Assembly (NCBI RefSeq): GCF_021277265.1
Contig: NZ_JAJSOH010000019.1
Coordinates: forward strand, 1 to 64,000
Source: Kineosporia rhizophila
GTDB lineage: Bacteria; Actinomycetota; Actinomycetes; Actinomycetales; Kineosporiaceae
Length of the DNA stretch: 64,000 nt
Direction: 5' to 3'
A program made the position numbers and the translations under genes. The notes beneath the pieces are model-generated. The model worked only from the letters and a program-made list of their open reading frames with translations, searched no databases and was not told the DNA's origin. Below, in pieces: positions 34,364-42,223 of the stretch (positions are counted from its first letter, which is position 1; every line of letters begins with the position of its first letter).

Positions 34364-35833
34364 GTGCGAACAACGAAGTTGCGCGCCCTCCTGGCCGCGA
34401 GCCTGACCAGCGTCCTGGTCACCATCGGCCTGGTCGCCACCGGCACCGAGGCCTCCGCCGCCACCGTGCAACCAGGAACCGCCTACGTCCTGATCAACCG
34501 CAACAGCAACAAGGCACTGGACGTGTTCAACCTGGCCACCACCGACGGCGCGGCGATCAACCAGTTCTCCCGTAACGACGGCGCCTGGCAGCAGTGGAAG
34601 TTCCTGGACTCCGGCGGCGGCTGGTACCGCGTGCAGTCCGTGCACAGCGGCAAGGTCCTCGACCTGCCCACCACCGCCGACGGCATCCAGCTGGTGCAGA
34701 ACGCCGACCGCAACGACGCCCGTCAGCAGTTCCGGCTGGCCGACTCCGCCGACGGCCACGTGCGCCTGATCAACCGCAACAGCGGCAAGGCCCTGGACGT
34801 GTGGGAGCACTCCACCGCCGACGGCGCCAAGGTCTCGCAGTTCCAGGACCTGGGCGGCGCCAACCAGCAGTGGCTGCTGGTGCCCACACCGCCTGCGCCC
34901 AAGACGTTCAACAACCCGATCAAACGCAACGGCCCGGACCCGTGGCTGCAGTACCACAACGGCTACTACTACCTGGCCACCACGACCTGGAACTCCACCG
35001 TCACCATGCGCCGCTCGGCCACCCTGGCCGGTCTGGCCACCGCCACCGACCAGGTGGTCTTCAACCTGGCCGGCCGCGCGAACGGCTGCTGCAACATGTG
35101 GGCCCCCGAGTTCCACCTGATCAACGGCCGCTGGTACCTCTACTACACCGCCGGCCAGAACGTCTCGGACTACAACCCCACCCAGCGCCTGCACGTGCTG
35201 GAGTCCGCGGGCACCGACCCGATGGGCCCCTACACGTTCAAGGCCGACCTCGGCAGCGACTGGGCCCTGGACGCCAGCGTGCTCAAGGTGGGCAGCAACC
35301 TGTACCTGATGGGCACCTACGGCGGTGACGGCGCCGGGCAGAGCAACTTCATCCAGCGGCTGAGCAACCCGTGGACGCTGACCGGCACCCGCACCCGGCT
35401 CAGCTCCCCCACCCTGGCCTGGGAACGGCAGACCGGCGCGGTCAACGAGGGCCCAGAACCCCTGTACCGCAACGGGAAGGTGATGGTCGTCTACTCGGCC
35501 AGCGCCTGCTGGGGACCGGACTACAAGCTGGGCCTGCTCACCCTGACTGGCACCGACCCGCTCAACCCGGCGCACTGGACCAAGAAGTCGACCCCGGTGT
35601 TCCAGCGCAACGACGCCAACAGCGTCTTCGCCCCCGGGCACAACGGCTTCTTCAAGAGCCCGGACGGCAAGGAGGACTGGATCGTGTACCACGCCAACGA
35701 CTCCGCGGCCGGCGGCTGCGACATGAACCGCTCCACCCGCGCCCAGAAGTTCACCTGGAACGCCGACGACACCCCCAACTTCGGTACGCCGGTCCGCCTG
35801 GGCGTGACCCTGACCGCACCCTCGGGAGAATGA
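34364..35833 (+). CDS. Secreted ricin-type lectin-GH43 arabinofuranosidase-like enzyme
   Basis: A 489-residue exported enzyme starting at GTG with AAGGAG upstream. Residues 1-33 are a signal peptide. Residues 38-175 are a ricin B-type (CBM13-like) lectin with three repeats of the INRNSGKALDV and QQW pattern. The GH43 domain starts near residue 180, with catalytic Asp in NGPDPWLQ, Asp in WALDASVLK and Glu in VNEGPEPLY. It is 17 bases after the endo-arabinanase gene and overlaps the next gene by four bases, so all three enzymes are made together. Confidence 0.92.
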   Translation: MRTTKLRALLAASLTSVLVTIGLVATGTEASAATVQPGTAYVLINRNSNKALDVFNLATTDGAAINQFSRNDGAWQQWKFLDSGGGWYRVQSVHSGKVLDLPTTADGIQLVQNADRNDARQQFRLADSADGHVRLINRNSGKALDVWEHSTADGAKVSQFQDLGGANQQWLLVPTPPAPKTFNNPIKRNGPDPWLQYHNGYYYLATTTWNSTVTMRRSATLAGLATATDQVVFNLAGRANGCCNMWAPEFHLINGRWYLYYTAGQNVSDYNPTQRLHVLESAGTDPMGPYTFKADLGSDWALDASVLKVGSNLYLMGTYGGDGAGQSNFIQRLSNPWTLTGTRTRLSSPTLAWERQTGAVNEGPEPLYRNGKVMVVYSASACWGPDYKLGLLTLTGTDPLNPAHWTKKSTPVFQRNDANSVFAPGHNGFFKSPDGKEDWIVYHANDSAAGGCDMNRSTRAQKFTWNADDTPNFGTPVRLGVTLTAPSGE

Positions 35834-37209
35834 TGCTCACCCGACGCACCCTGATCGCCTCCGGCCTGGCCGCAGCCGCCGGTGTCGCCGTCGCCCGGCC
35901 CGCCCTCGCCGCCACCTACGCCGGTTACGTCATGGGGTATTTCACTGAATCCCCCAGCCAGCTCGGTGCCGACTACGGCCTGCACCTGGCCGTCAGCTCC
36001 GACGGCCTGAACTGGACACCGCTGAATCAGAACAACCCCGTCGTCACCCCCACCGCCGGCACCGGAGGCTTACGCGACCCGTACCTCCTGCGTAAGCAGG
36101 ACGGCACCTTCGTCGTCCTGGCCACCGACCTGACCGGCACCGACTTCACCCAGCCGAACCAGTACATCCACTGCTGGGACTCGGCCGACCTGCGCAGCTT
36201 CACCGGTTACCGGCGGCTGCGGATGCACACCATGAACACCCACACCTGGGCCCCGGAAGCGTTCTGGGACGCCACCCGCGGCCAGTACGGCATCATCTAC
36301 TCGGCCAACAACGGCGGCCGCGACGGGTTCTGGGTGAACTACACCAGCGACTTCCGCACGGTCGGCCCGGCGCAGTTGTTCTTCGACCCAGGCTTCAACG
36401 TCCTGGACGCCACCACCCACGTCCACAACAACGTCCATTATCTGTACTACAAGAGCTTTGTGGACGGGCGCCTGTACGGCGCTCGCTCCAGCACCCTCAA
36501 CCCGCGCAGCTTCGACAACGGCACCTACACCGCAGGGGTGGTCAACGGCGGCATCGAGGCGCCGATCGTGGTCAAGGCCAACGACCGCAACGAGTGGTGG
36601 CTGTGGGGCGACTCCTACTCCCCCAACAACGGCGAACTGTACGTCTGGCGCTCGGGCAACATCGGCCTGGACAGTTGGACGCCGCTGACCAAGGCCCAGT
36701 ACACCCAGCCACTCAACGCCAAACACCCCACCATCACACCGATCACGGCCACCGAACAGTCGAACCTGCTCAGTCGCTGGGGCTCCCCGGCCTGGAACCG
36801 GATCAAGTCCTACAACTACCCCGACCACCTGATCCGGCACGCCAACTACGCCGCCCGCATCGACCCCTACCCCTTCGACCCCTACCCCGACTCCCAGTGG
36901 CGCCTGGTGCCCGGCCTGGCCGACTCCTCCGGGGTCTCGTTCCAGTCGGTCAACGTGGCCAACCACTACCTCCGCCACTCCGACTACACCCTGGCCCTGG
37001 CCCCCAACGACGGCACCAGCCTTTTCGCGGGCGACGCCACGTTCCACCGAACCCCAGGCCTGGCCGACAGCACCTGGACCTCGTTCCGCTCGCACAACGT
37101 GTCCACCCACTACATCCGGCACGCCGGCTTCGTGCTGCGACTCGACCCGCTGAGCAGCAGTTCGGCGGCCGGTGACCGGCAGGACGCGACCTTCAGGATC
37201 GGCTCCTAG
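35830..37209 (+). CDS. Secreted GH43 exo-arabinofuranosidase-like enzyme with AbfB (CBM42)
   Basis: A 459-residue exported protein with a Tat-type signal (LTRRTLIASGLAAAAGVAVA). The GH43 domain has Asp in GGLRDPYLL, Asp in FNVLDATTHV and Glu in NGGIEAPIVV. The C-terminal 145 residues form an AbfB/CBM42 beta-trefoil that binds arabinofuranose side chains (IRHANYAARID, LRHSDYTLALA, IRHAGFVLRLD: three repeats). The plan matches exo-1,5-alpha-L-arabinofuranosidases of GH43 subfamily 26. It starts inside the stop of the preceding gene. Confidence 0.92.
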   Translation: MMLTRRTLIASGLAAAAGVAVARPALAATYAGYVMGYFTESPSQLGADYGLHLAVSSDGLNWTPLNQNNPVVTPTAGTGGLRDPYLLRKQDGTFVVLATDLTGTDFTQPNQYIHCWDSADLRSFTGYRRLRMHTMNTHTWAPEAFWDATRGQYGIIYSANNGGRDGFWVNYTSDFRTVGPAQLFFDPGFNVLDATTHVHNNVHYLYYKSFVDGRLYGARSSTLNPRSFDNGTYTAGVVNGGIEAPIVVKANDRNEWWLWGDSYSPNNGELYVWRSGNIGLDSWTPLTKAQYTQPLNAKHPTITPITATEQSNLLSRWGSPAWNRIKSYNYPDHLIRHANYAARIDPYPFDPYPDSQWRLVPGLADSSGVSFQSVNVANHYLRHSDYTLALAPNDGTSLFAGDATFHRTPGLADSTWTSFRSHNVSTHYIRHAGFVLRLDPLSSSSAAGDRQDATFRIGS

Positions 37210-37219
37210 CCCGAAAGCG

Positions 37220-37253
37220 CGGGTCGGCGGCCCTCATCAGGGCCGCCGACCCG
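37220..37253. terminator. Terminator hairpin after arabinan operon
   Basis: A perfect 15-bp stem (37220-37234 with 37239-37253) around CATC, directly after the third GH43 gene and before the convergent spore photoproduct lyase-like gene. Confidence 0.88.
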
Positions 37254-37277
37254 TGACCCGTGCCAGCGCCGAGGCGG

Positions 37278-38396
37278 TCAGGTCCAGTACAGGGTGCGGG
37301 CCTGCGGCAGGTGCTCGGCCAGCAGGTCTTCCAGGCCTGAGCGCAGTTCGCTCATGGTCTCTTTGGTGTACACGTGTTTGACCCCGCCGAACTTGGAACG
37401 CTTCTCGCGCCGGCTCGCCTCGTCCATCTCCAGACTGGTGGCCGGGTACCAGCCGAGCAGGGTCTGCTTGCTGCCGGGCGTGAACCGGTGGGTGATGCAC
37501 TCCACGGTCAGGTCCAGCCCAGGCACCCCCGACAACGCCTCCGCGGCCTGAGACAGCAGCTGCGCGTAGCCCTCTCGCCAGCCGGGAATCGGCATGATCG
37601 GGGCGATCACCAGCCCCACCGGATAGCCCGCCTCGGCCAGCCGCTGGGCACCGGCCAGCCGGGCCCCCACCCCTGCGGTGCCGCCCTCGAACCGCTCGCT
37701 GACCGCGCCGGTGTTCACCGAGACCCGCACCCGTGTGCGTCCGCCGTGATCGACCGTCAGCAAGGGCTCGACCTGGTCGTACTTGGTGGTGAAACGCAAC
37801 TGCACGCGGCCGGGCCAGTCGTGGGCGCCGAAGTGCGCCACCGCCGCGGACAGCGAGCCGGTAACGTGCTCGATGCCGAGCGGATCGGTGTAGCAGGACG
37901 CCTCGAACGTGGTGCCTTCGGCGCTGCGCGCGGCTGTCCCGGAGGTGACGGAGCCCTGCCCCACCGCGGCGTCCAGCCCGGCCAGGATCTCCTCGAGGTT
38001 GGCGTAGGCCCGCGTGATCGGCGGGCCGGTCAGCGAACCAGCCAGGTAGCAGTACTGGCAGTGCGCCGGGCAGCCCTCGGCCAGGTCGAAACGCCAGTCG
38101 GCGCTGGGGGCGATCGGTTGCAGGCGACGCTTGCTCGGCGGGGCCACGGTCACCGCCAGCGTCTGCTTGGCCGCGGCGTAGGTGGTGCGCTCGTCGCCGG
38201 TTTTCAGAGACGGCAGGCGGTCGCCCTTGAGCAGCTCGATCTGCGCGACCCCGGCGGCCTCGCACCGGGCCACGATGGCGCGGCCGTGCTCGTGTTCCAG
38301 GGCCGAGCGGGTGACCAGGACGCGGCGCGCCGTCCACAACGGGGCCCTTCGGGCGCTTCGGTCACGTCCGGCGCGGGCTGTCGGTGTCGTGTTCAT
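37278..38396 (-). CDS. splB: Spore photoproduct lyase-like radical SAM protein
   Basis: A 372-residue radical SAM enzyme. The cluster motif is CPAHCQYC (CxxxCxxC), set in DLAEGCPAHCQYCYLAGS. A further Cys in FEASCYTDPLGIEH corresponds to the region that holds the hydrogen-donor Cys in spore photoproduct lyase. C-terminal RFTPGSKQTLLGWYPATSLEMDE and KHVYTKETMSELR are family blocks. The expected role is repair of thymine dimers formed in spores. A composite transposon ends only 36 bases upstream of the start codon, so its native promoter has probably been displaced. Confidence 0.88.
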   Translation of the reverse strand: MNTTPTARAGRDRSARRAPLWTARRVLVTRSALEHEHGRAIVARCEAAGVAQIELLKGDRLPSLKTGDERTTYAAAKQTLAVTVAPPSKRRLQPIAPSADWRFDLAEGCPAHCQYCYLAGSLTGPPITRAYANLEEILAGLDAAVGQGSVTSGTAARSAEGTTFEASCYTDPLGIEHVTGSLSAAVAHFGAHDWPGRVQLRFTTKYDQVEPLLTVDHGGRTRVRVSVNTGAVSERFEGGTAGVGARLAGAQRLAEAGYPVGLVIAPIMPIPGWREGYAQLLSQAAEALSGVPGLDLTVECITHRFTPGSKQTLLGWYPATSLEMDEASRREKRSKFGGVKHVYTKETMSELRSGLEDLLAEHLPQARTLYWT

Positions 38397-38424
38397 CTGC
38401 AGGTTGGCAACAGCCGCGGCAGCG

Positions 38425-38432
38425 CGATTAGT
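38425..38432. repeat. Left target-site duplication of composite transposon
   Basis: CGATTAGT abuts the left inverted repeat at 38433. The identical eight bases follow the right end at 42122. Eight-base duplications are characteristic of ISL3-family transposition. Confidence 0.88.
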
Positions 38433-38457
38433 GGCTCATCCCAATCGGGGGTGTAGG
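38433..38457. repeat. Left inverted repeat of IS copy A
   Basis: This 25-base end matches the reverse complement of 39848-39872 at about 17 of 25 positions, with an identical GGGTGTAGG inner block. It contains the stop codon of the transposase gene. Confidence 0.8.
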
Positions 38458-39762
38458 AGTTGGGGTCTGAAGCCGCCGGTCTCGAGCAGGCTTCGGGCGA
38501 TGTAGTTGGTCAGGTTGCGGAACCCGAGTGCGGAGCCGCGCAGGTGTTCGAGCCGTCCGTTGAGCGCCTCGGTCGGCCCGTTGCTGGTGCCGGGTCGTTC
38601 GAAGTAGGCGAGCACGTCAGCGGCTCGCTTCTTCAGGGTCCGGCCCAGGGTGGTGAGCTCGGTGAGCACCTTGGGGACGCCGGCGCTGAGGTCGGTGATC
38701 AGCTTCTCCATGAGCTCGCGGCCACGTTGCCGGTCCTCGTGGCGATAGGCGGCGATCATGCGCTGGTAGACACCCCAGGTCGCCTCGACCTCGACGTGAG
38801 CGTCATCAACGAACAGCGCGCGTAGCCTGTCGCTCTGCTTGTCGGTGAGCAGGTCCGCGCCGGTGTGCAGCGTGCGCCGCGACTTGTAGAGCGGGTCGTC
38901 CCTGAACCCACGGTGCCCGTGGATCGCGAGTTGGACCCGGCGCCGGCACCTGTCGAGGGCGTCACCGGCCAGGCGCACGACGTGGAAGGGATCCATCACC
39001 GTGACCGCGTCCGGGATCTCCTCTGCAGCGGCGGTCTTGAACCCGGTGAAGCCGTCCATCGCGACCACCTCGACCGCGTCACGGAAGGCGTCGTCGCGGT
39101 CGGCGAGCCAGGTCTTGAACGCCGCCTTCGACCGGCCCTCGACCATGTCCAGCAGCCTTGCTGGGCCGGCGCCATCGCGGACCGGGGTGAGGTCGATGAT
39201 CACGGTGACGTACTTGTCGCCACGCCTGGTGTGGGCGCCAGACGTGCTCATCGACGCCAATGACCTTCACGCCCTCAAACCGCGTGGGGTCGTTGATCAG
39301 CAGCCGCTTGCCTTCAGCCAGGACCGCGTTGTTGGCGGTGTCCCACGCGACCCTGAGTCCCTCGGCGACACGGGCGACGGTGAGGTGTGCGACCACGATC
39401 CCTTCCAGCGCCCACCGCAGCCCGGTGCGCGAGAGCTTCGCGCGTGGCTCCGCCGCGGCGCTGGTGTCTTGGCGCCACACGTGTCCGCAGTCGGCACAGC
39501 GGTAGCGGCGCACTACAACTTCCAGCACGGTCGGTCGCCAGCCCAGCGGCTCGTGGGCCAACCGCCGGATCACGGTGTCACGAGCAGCGCCTTCGCTGCC
39601 GCACCGTCGGCACCACTGATCTGGTTCCACCACGCGGCACGCGAGGACCGCACGATCCGGTTCAAGTCGTTGTCCGGTCACGCTCAGACCGAGGCCGTCG
39701 AGTCGAGCGAAGGCGGTCAGGTCAGGGCAGCCGAAGCCGGCCGGCGGGGTAGCGTCGGACAC
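38436..39762 (-). pseudogene. ISL3 transposase with a frameshift
   Basis: The first part (39762 to about 39236) encodes an N-terminal zinc ribbon (CRRCGSEGA, YRCADCGHVW) and leads to KVIGVDEHVWR, the first catalytic Asp. The remaining part continues one frame over with HTRRGDKYVTVIIDLTP, VVAMDGFTGF, VMDPFHVVRLAGDAL and the final NGPTEALNGRLEHLRGSALGFRN. Removing one G from the run 39233-39235 restores a single frame of about 440 codons. The gene is either dead or affected by a sequencing error; programmed frameshifting is not usual for ISL3. Confidence 0.85.
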
Positions 39763-39847
39763 GTCGAGGTCTTTCGGATGGATGGCGTAGGAACCTCCGT
39801 CGTCGGGAGACCTCGACGTCTATCTGCGGACCGACGCGCCCGGCCGA

Positions 39848-39872
39848 CCTACACCCTCATCTGAGAAGACCC
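39848..39872. repeat. Right inverted repeat of IS copy A
   Basis: This is the partner of 38433-38457. A nearly identical copy ends the composite transposon at 42121. Confidence 0.8.
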
Positions 39873-40091
39873 CTGAAACGTCTTCGACGACGACGGGACC
39901 GGCGAGGAGGAGGGCGCGGTGAGCTAAAGGAATGGAGCTTGCTCGGCTTCGACGCCGCCGCAAGCTCCGGTGAAACGGTCGGTACTGGTCGGTCGTCGTC
40001 GGTCACCACCGGATGGCGGCGTCCCCCACGCTCGGCGTTTGCGCAGGTCAGCGGCTCGTTCGCCCAGTGGGCACATCAAGCGATAGACGCA

Positions 40092-40136
40092 AAGCCGACG
40101 TGATTAGGTCGTCGGTTCGATTCCGACAGGCGGCTC
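40092..40136 (+). other. tRNA 3'-end fragment
   Basis: GTCGG-TTCGATT-CCGAC (40111-40127) is a perfect T-arm with the invariant TTCGA loop, followed by AGGCGGCTCC, an acceptor-stem 3' strand. No matching 5' half lies upstream. The fragment sits inside the composite transposon and is followed at once by a terminator-like hairpin, as at the end of a genuine tRNA gene. Such remnants are left by elements that integrate into tRNA genes or by captured tRNA ends. Confidence 0.6.
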
Positions 40137-40145
40137 CGGCGAACA

Positions 40146-40177
40146 GCCCCTGACCTGCGGAAACGCAGGGCAGGGGC
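40146..40177. terminator. Terminator-like hairpin after tRNA fragment
   Basis: GCCCCTG-A-CCTGCG pairs with CGCAGG-G-CAGGGGC around a GAAA tetraloop, with one mismatch, nine bases after the tRNA fragment. The sequence GGTTCGGTTCTGG follows. The 39873-40394 gap holds only this and the tRNA fragment. Confidence 0.7.
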
Positions 40178-40394
40178 GGTTCGGTTCTGGTGGTCGCGCG
40201 ATGCGCTGGCCTCACGGCTCTGCCCGACACCGACGTCGCTCTCCTCTGCGACGGACCCCTCGCCGGCTGAGCGCTCGCGGCCGGCATCCTGTCCGTGTGC
40301 CGATAGGCCTCGCACCGCTCGGCAACGCAGCGTGGCGTTGCGTCGCGACCTGGCGACGGCTCGGCGGGGCGCGATCGTCTCGTGCGTTGGCGGA

Positions 40395-40706
40395 CTACGG
40401 GAGCTTGGACGCGAGGACGTCGGCCGCCAGGATCTCGGGTGCTGCGCCGAGGAGGTGCTGGTTGGCCATCAGGGCTGCGACGATGGCGCCGTTGGCGTGG
40501 GCGTCGCGAGCGGCCTCGTCGGGGAATGCATCGAAGATCCAGAAGGTGTCGGCGTGGGTCCTGACCGCGAACCAGACAATCGTTCCTACTTCTTCGTTGG
40601 CGAGCGCGACAGCGCCGGCGAGCAGATCGGCGAGCGCGTCGTGCTGTCCATCGGCCGCGACGATCTTGGCGACGAAGGCATACGGAAGTGATGCGGGTGT
40701 GGACAT
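40395..40706 (-). CDS. Antibiotic biosynthesis monooxygenase (ABM) domain protein
   Basis: A 103-residue ferredoxin-like fold protein. It opens AFVAKIVAADGQHDALADLLAGAVAL and carries VGTIVWFAVRTHADTFWIFDAFPDEAARDAH, the standard ABM/quinol monooxygenase pattern with the FEVFPDEAA-like block. Such proteins oxidise quinols or similar aromatic compounds without cofactor, or detoxify aldehydes. It is divergent, with a gap of about 50 bases, from the GlxA-type regulator and is probably its target. Both are cargo of the composite transposon. Confidence 0.85.
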   Translation of the reverse strand: MSTPASLPYAFVAKIVAADGQHDALADLLAGAVALANEEVGTIVWFAVRTHADTFWIFDAFPDEAARDAHANGAIVAALMANQHLLGAAPEILAADVLASKLP

Positions 40707-40755
40707 GAGGGGTTCTCCTAGGTGTCGAGGTTTCTTGGTGAAGCGAGTTCAGCGT

Positions 40756-41727
40756 ATGACGAGCAAGGGCATGTTTGTTCGCGCCATGCGTATCGGACTG
40801 ATCGCGATCGACGGCTGCTTCGGTTCGGCTGTCGCGTCGGTCATCGACATCGTGCGGGTGGCCGACGGAGCCCGCGGCGATGTCGACCCGCGGATCGACC
40901 CGATCGAACTCGCCATCCTCGGACCGAAACGGAGAGTGACCACGACGGCATCGATGACCCTGTCGGTGGACCACCCGCTGTCGGAGTCCGCAGAGTTCGA
41001 CGTGGTCGTCGTCCCTGCGCTTGGAACCCTCACGGCCGCCGCTACCAACGACGCCCTCCAGAGCCGAGATGCTCGTTCGGTCATCGCCTCGCTCGGGCGC
41101 CTCGACGACGCGACCACCCGGATCGCCGCGGCGTGCACCGGCGTGTTCGCTGTCGCCGAGACCGGACGGATGCATCATCGGCGGGCGACGACCAGCTGGT
41201 TCATGGGGCCGGAGTTCCTGAAGCGCTATCCGACCGTCGCCCTCGATCTCGACACCATGGTCGTGGTCGACGGGAACCTCGTCACCGCCGGCGCCGCGTT
41301 CGCCCACATCGACCTCGCGCTCTCACTCGTGCGATCGATCAGCCCCGACCTGGCCCAACATGTCGCCAAGCTCCTCATCATCGACGAGCGTCCGTCGCAG
41401 GCGGCCTTCGTCGCCTACGAACATCTCCGGCACGAGGACCCGATCGTCGTCGAGTTCGAACGCTTCGTGCGCGCCCGCCTGGACGAACCGTTCAACGTCG
41501 CCTTCGTCGCGCAGTCGCTCGGCACCAGCCGGCGCACCCTCGAACGACGAGTCCGTGCGGCGCTCAACCTCACTCCGCTCGGCTTCGTCCAACGGCTTCG
41601 CATCGAACGAGCTCGGCACCTCTCAGCAACCACGGACCTCACCTCCGCCGAGATCGCGCTACGGGTCGGCTACGCGAACGCCGAGACTCTGCGCTCCCTC
41701 CTGCGTAGGGAGCGACGCCGTTCCTGA
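40756..41727 (+). CDS. GlxA-type AraC regulator with DJ-1/PfpI domain
   Basis: A protein of about 323 residues. The N-terminal 190 residues form a DJ-1/PfpI-like domain (RIGLIAIDGCFGSAVASVIDIV, FDVVVVPALGTL) with Cys in AAACTGVFAVAE at the nucleophile elbow. The C-terminal 100 residues carry two helix-turn-helix units (VAFVAQSLGTSRRTLERRVRAALNL and IALRVGYANAETLRSLLRRE). ATGs at 40756 and 40786 are both possible starts. It probably controls the divergent ABM gene. The Leu CTC-rich codon use differs from flanking chromosomal genes. Confidence 0.88.
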   Translation: MTSKGMFVRAMRIGLIAIDGCFGSAVASVIDIVRVADGARGDVDPRIDPIELAILGPKRRVTTTASMTLSVDHPLSESAEFDVVVVPALGTLTAAATNDALQSRDARSVIASLGRLDDATTRIAAACTGVFAVAETGRMHHRRATTSWFMGPEFLKRYPTVALDLDTMVVVDGNLVTAGAAFAHIDLALSLVRSISPDLAQHVAKLLIIDERPSQAAFVAYEHLRHEDPIVVEFERFVRARLDEPFNVAFVAQSLGTSRRTLERRVRAALNLTPLGFVQRLRIERARHLSATTDLTSAEIALRVGYANAETLRSLLRRERRRS

Positions 41728-41955
41728 CCTATCGCCATGCCTGTAGCCGATGTCCTAGCGCTCGACTTGAACCGCCTCTCAGCACGTCGCGTCGACGCTC
41801 CTGCGTCGCCCCTGGACGACCCACTCGACACGCCCGCAGCACAGGCCATGTGACGTGCCCCGGCTTCCCGGACGGTCGGGGTTGGGTGGCTGTGATGTCG
41901 CTGCGTTCTCGTCGAGGGGGTCAGCAGACTCAATCAGGGTCGATTGGGATGAGAC

Positions 41956-42121
41956 GCGAAGGCGGTCAGGTCAGGGCGGCCGAAGCCGGCCGGCGGGGTA
42001 GCGTCGGTCACGTCGAGGTCTTTCGGATGGATGGCGTAGGAACCTCCGTCGTCGGGAGACCTCGACGTCTACCTGCGGACCGACGCGCCCGGCCGACCTA
42101 CACCCTCATCTGGGAAGACCC
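41956..42121 (-). mobile_element. Remnant right end of IS copy B
   Basis: These 166 bases are nearly identical to 39707-39872 of copy A, including the right inverted repeat and the first codons of the transposase. The rest of copy B is missing. The end forms the right border of the composite transposon. The 41728-41955 gap before it holds no gene; at 41941-41955 the sequence CGATTGGGATGAGAC is an inverted copy of the left tip of copy A. Confidence 0.88.
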
Positions 42122-42129
42122 CGATTAGT
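42122..42129. repeat. Right target-site duplication of composite transposon
   Basis: CGATTAGT is identical to 38425-38432 and directly follows the right inverted repeat of IS copy B. Confidence 0.88.
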
Positions 42130-42156
42130 TCTCGGTGGGCCTACAAAGAAACGTGA

Positions 42157-42201
42157 GGACGTCGGTGGGCACCTTCGCGCGAAGGTGCCCCACCGGCGTC
42201 C
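42157..42201. terminator. Terminator hairpin downstream of expansin gene
   Basis: A stem of about 20 bp (GGACGTCGGTGGG-CACCTTCG with its complement) with one bulge and one mismatch, just beyond the end of the leftward expansin gene. Confidence 0.85.
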
Positions 42202-42223
42202 ATTGTTGGGTTCAGACAGTCAC

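Larger units (their letters stand above)
38433..39872 (-). mobile_element. ISL3-family insertion sequence, copy A
   Basis: A 1440-base element with imperfect 25-base terminal inverted repeats and one transposase gene that fills most of its length on the minus strand. The transposase has the zinc ribbon and DDE domain of ISL3 elements. The gene carries a single-base frameshift, so this copy may be inactive. Confidence 0.85.
38433..42121. mobile_element. ISL3-type composite transposon
   Basis: The segment is bounded by a complete IS end on the left (38433) and a matching IS right end on the right (42121), and flanked by perfect direct repeats CGATTAGT. It holds one full IS copy (38433-39872), a cargo of an ABM-domain gene and a GlxA/AraC-type regulator gene with a tRNA 3'-end fragment, and a 166-base remnant of a second IS copy. 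The cargo prefers CTC for Leu and uses CGA Arg codons more than neighbouring genes, which prefer CTG, consistent with foreign origin. The outer duplication shows that the whole block moved as a unit. Confidence 0.82.

Noticed and set aside
40048..41307. Minus-strand frame of 419 codons containing CRNRTDDLITSALRL
   Set aside because: That peptide is the well-known spurious translation of a tRNA T-arm read backwards. It marks the tRNA fragment at 40092-40136 and does not indicate a protein.
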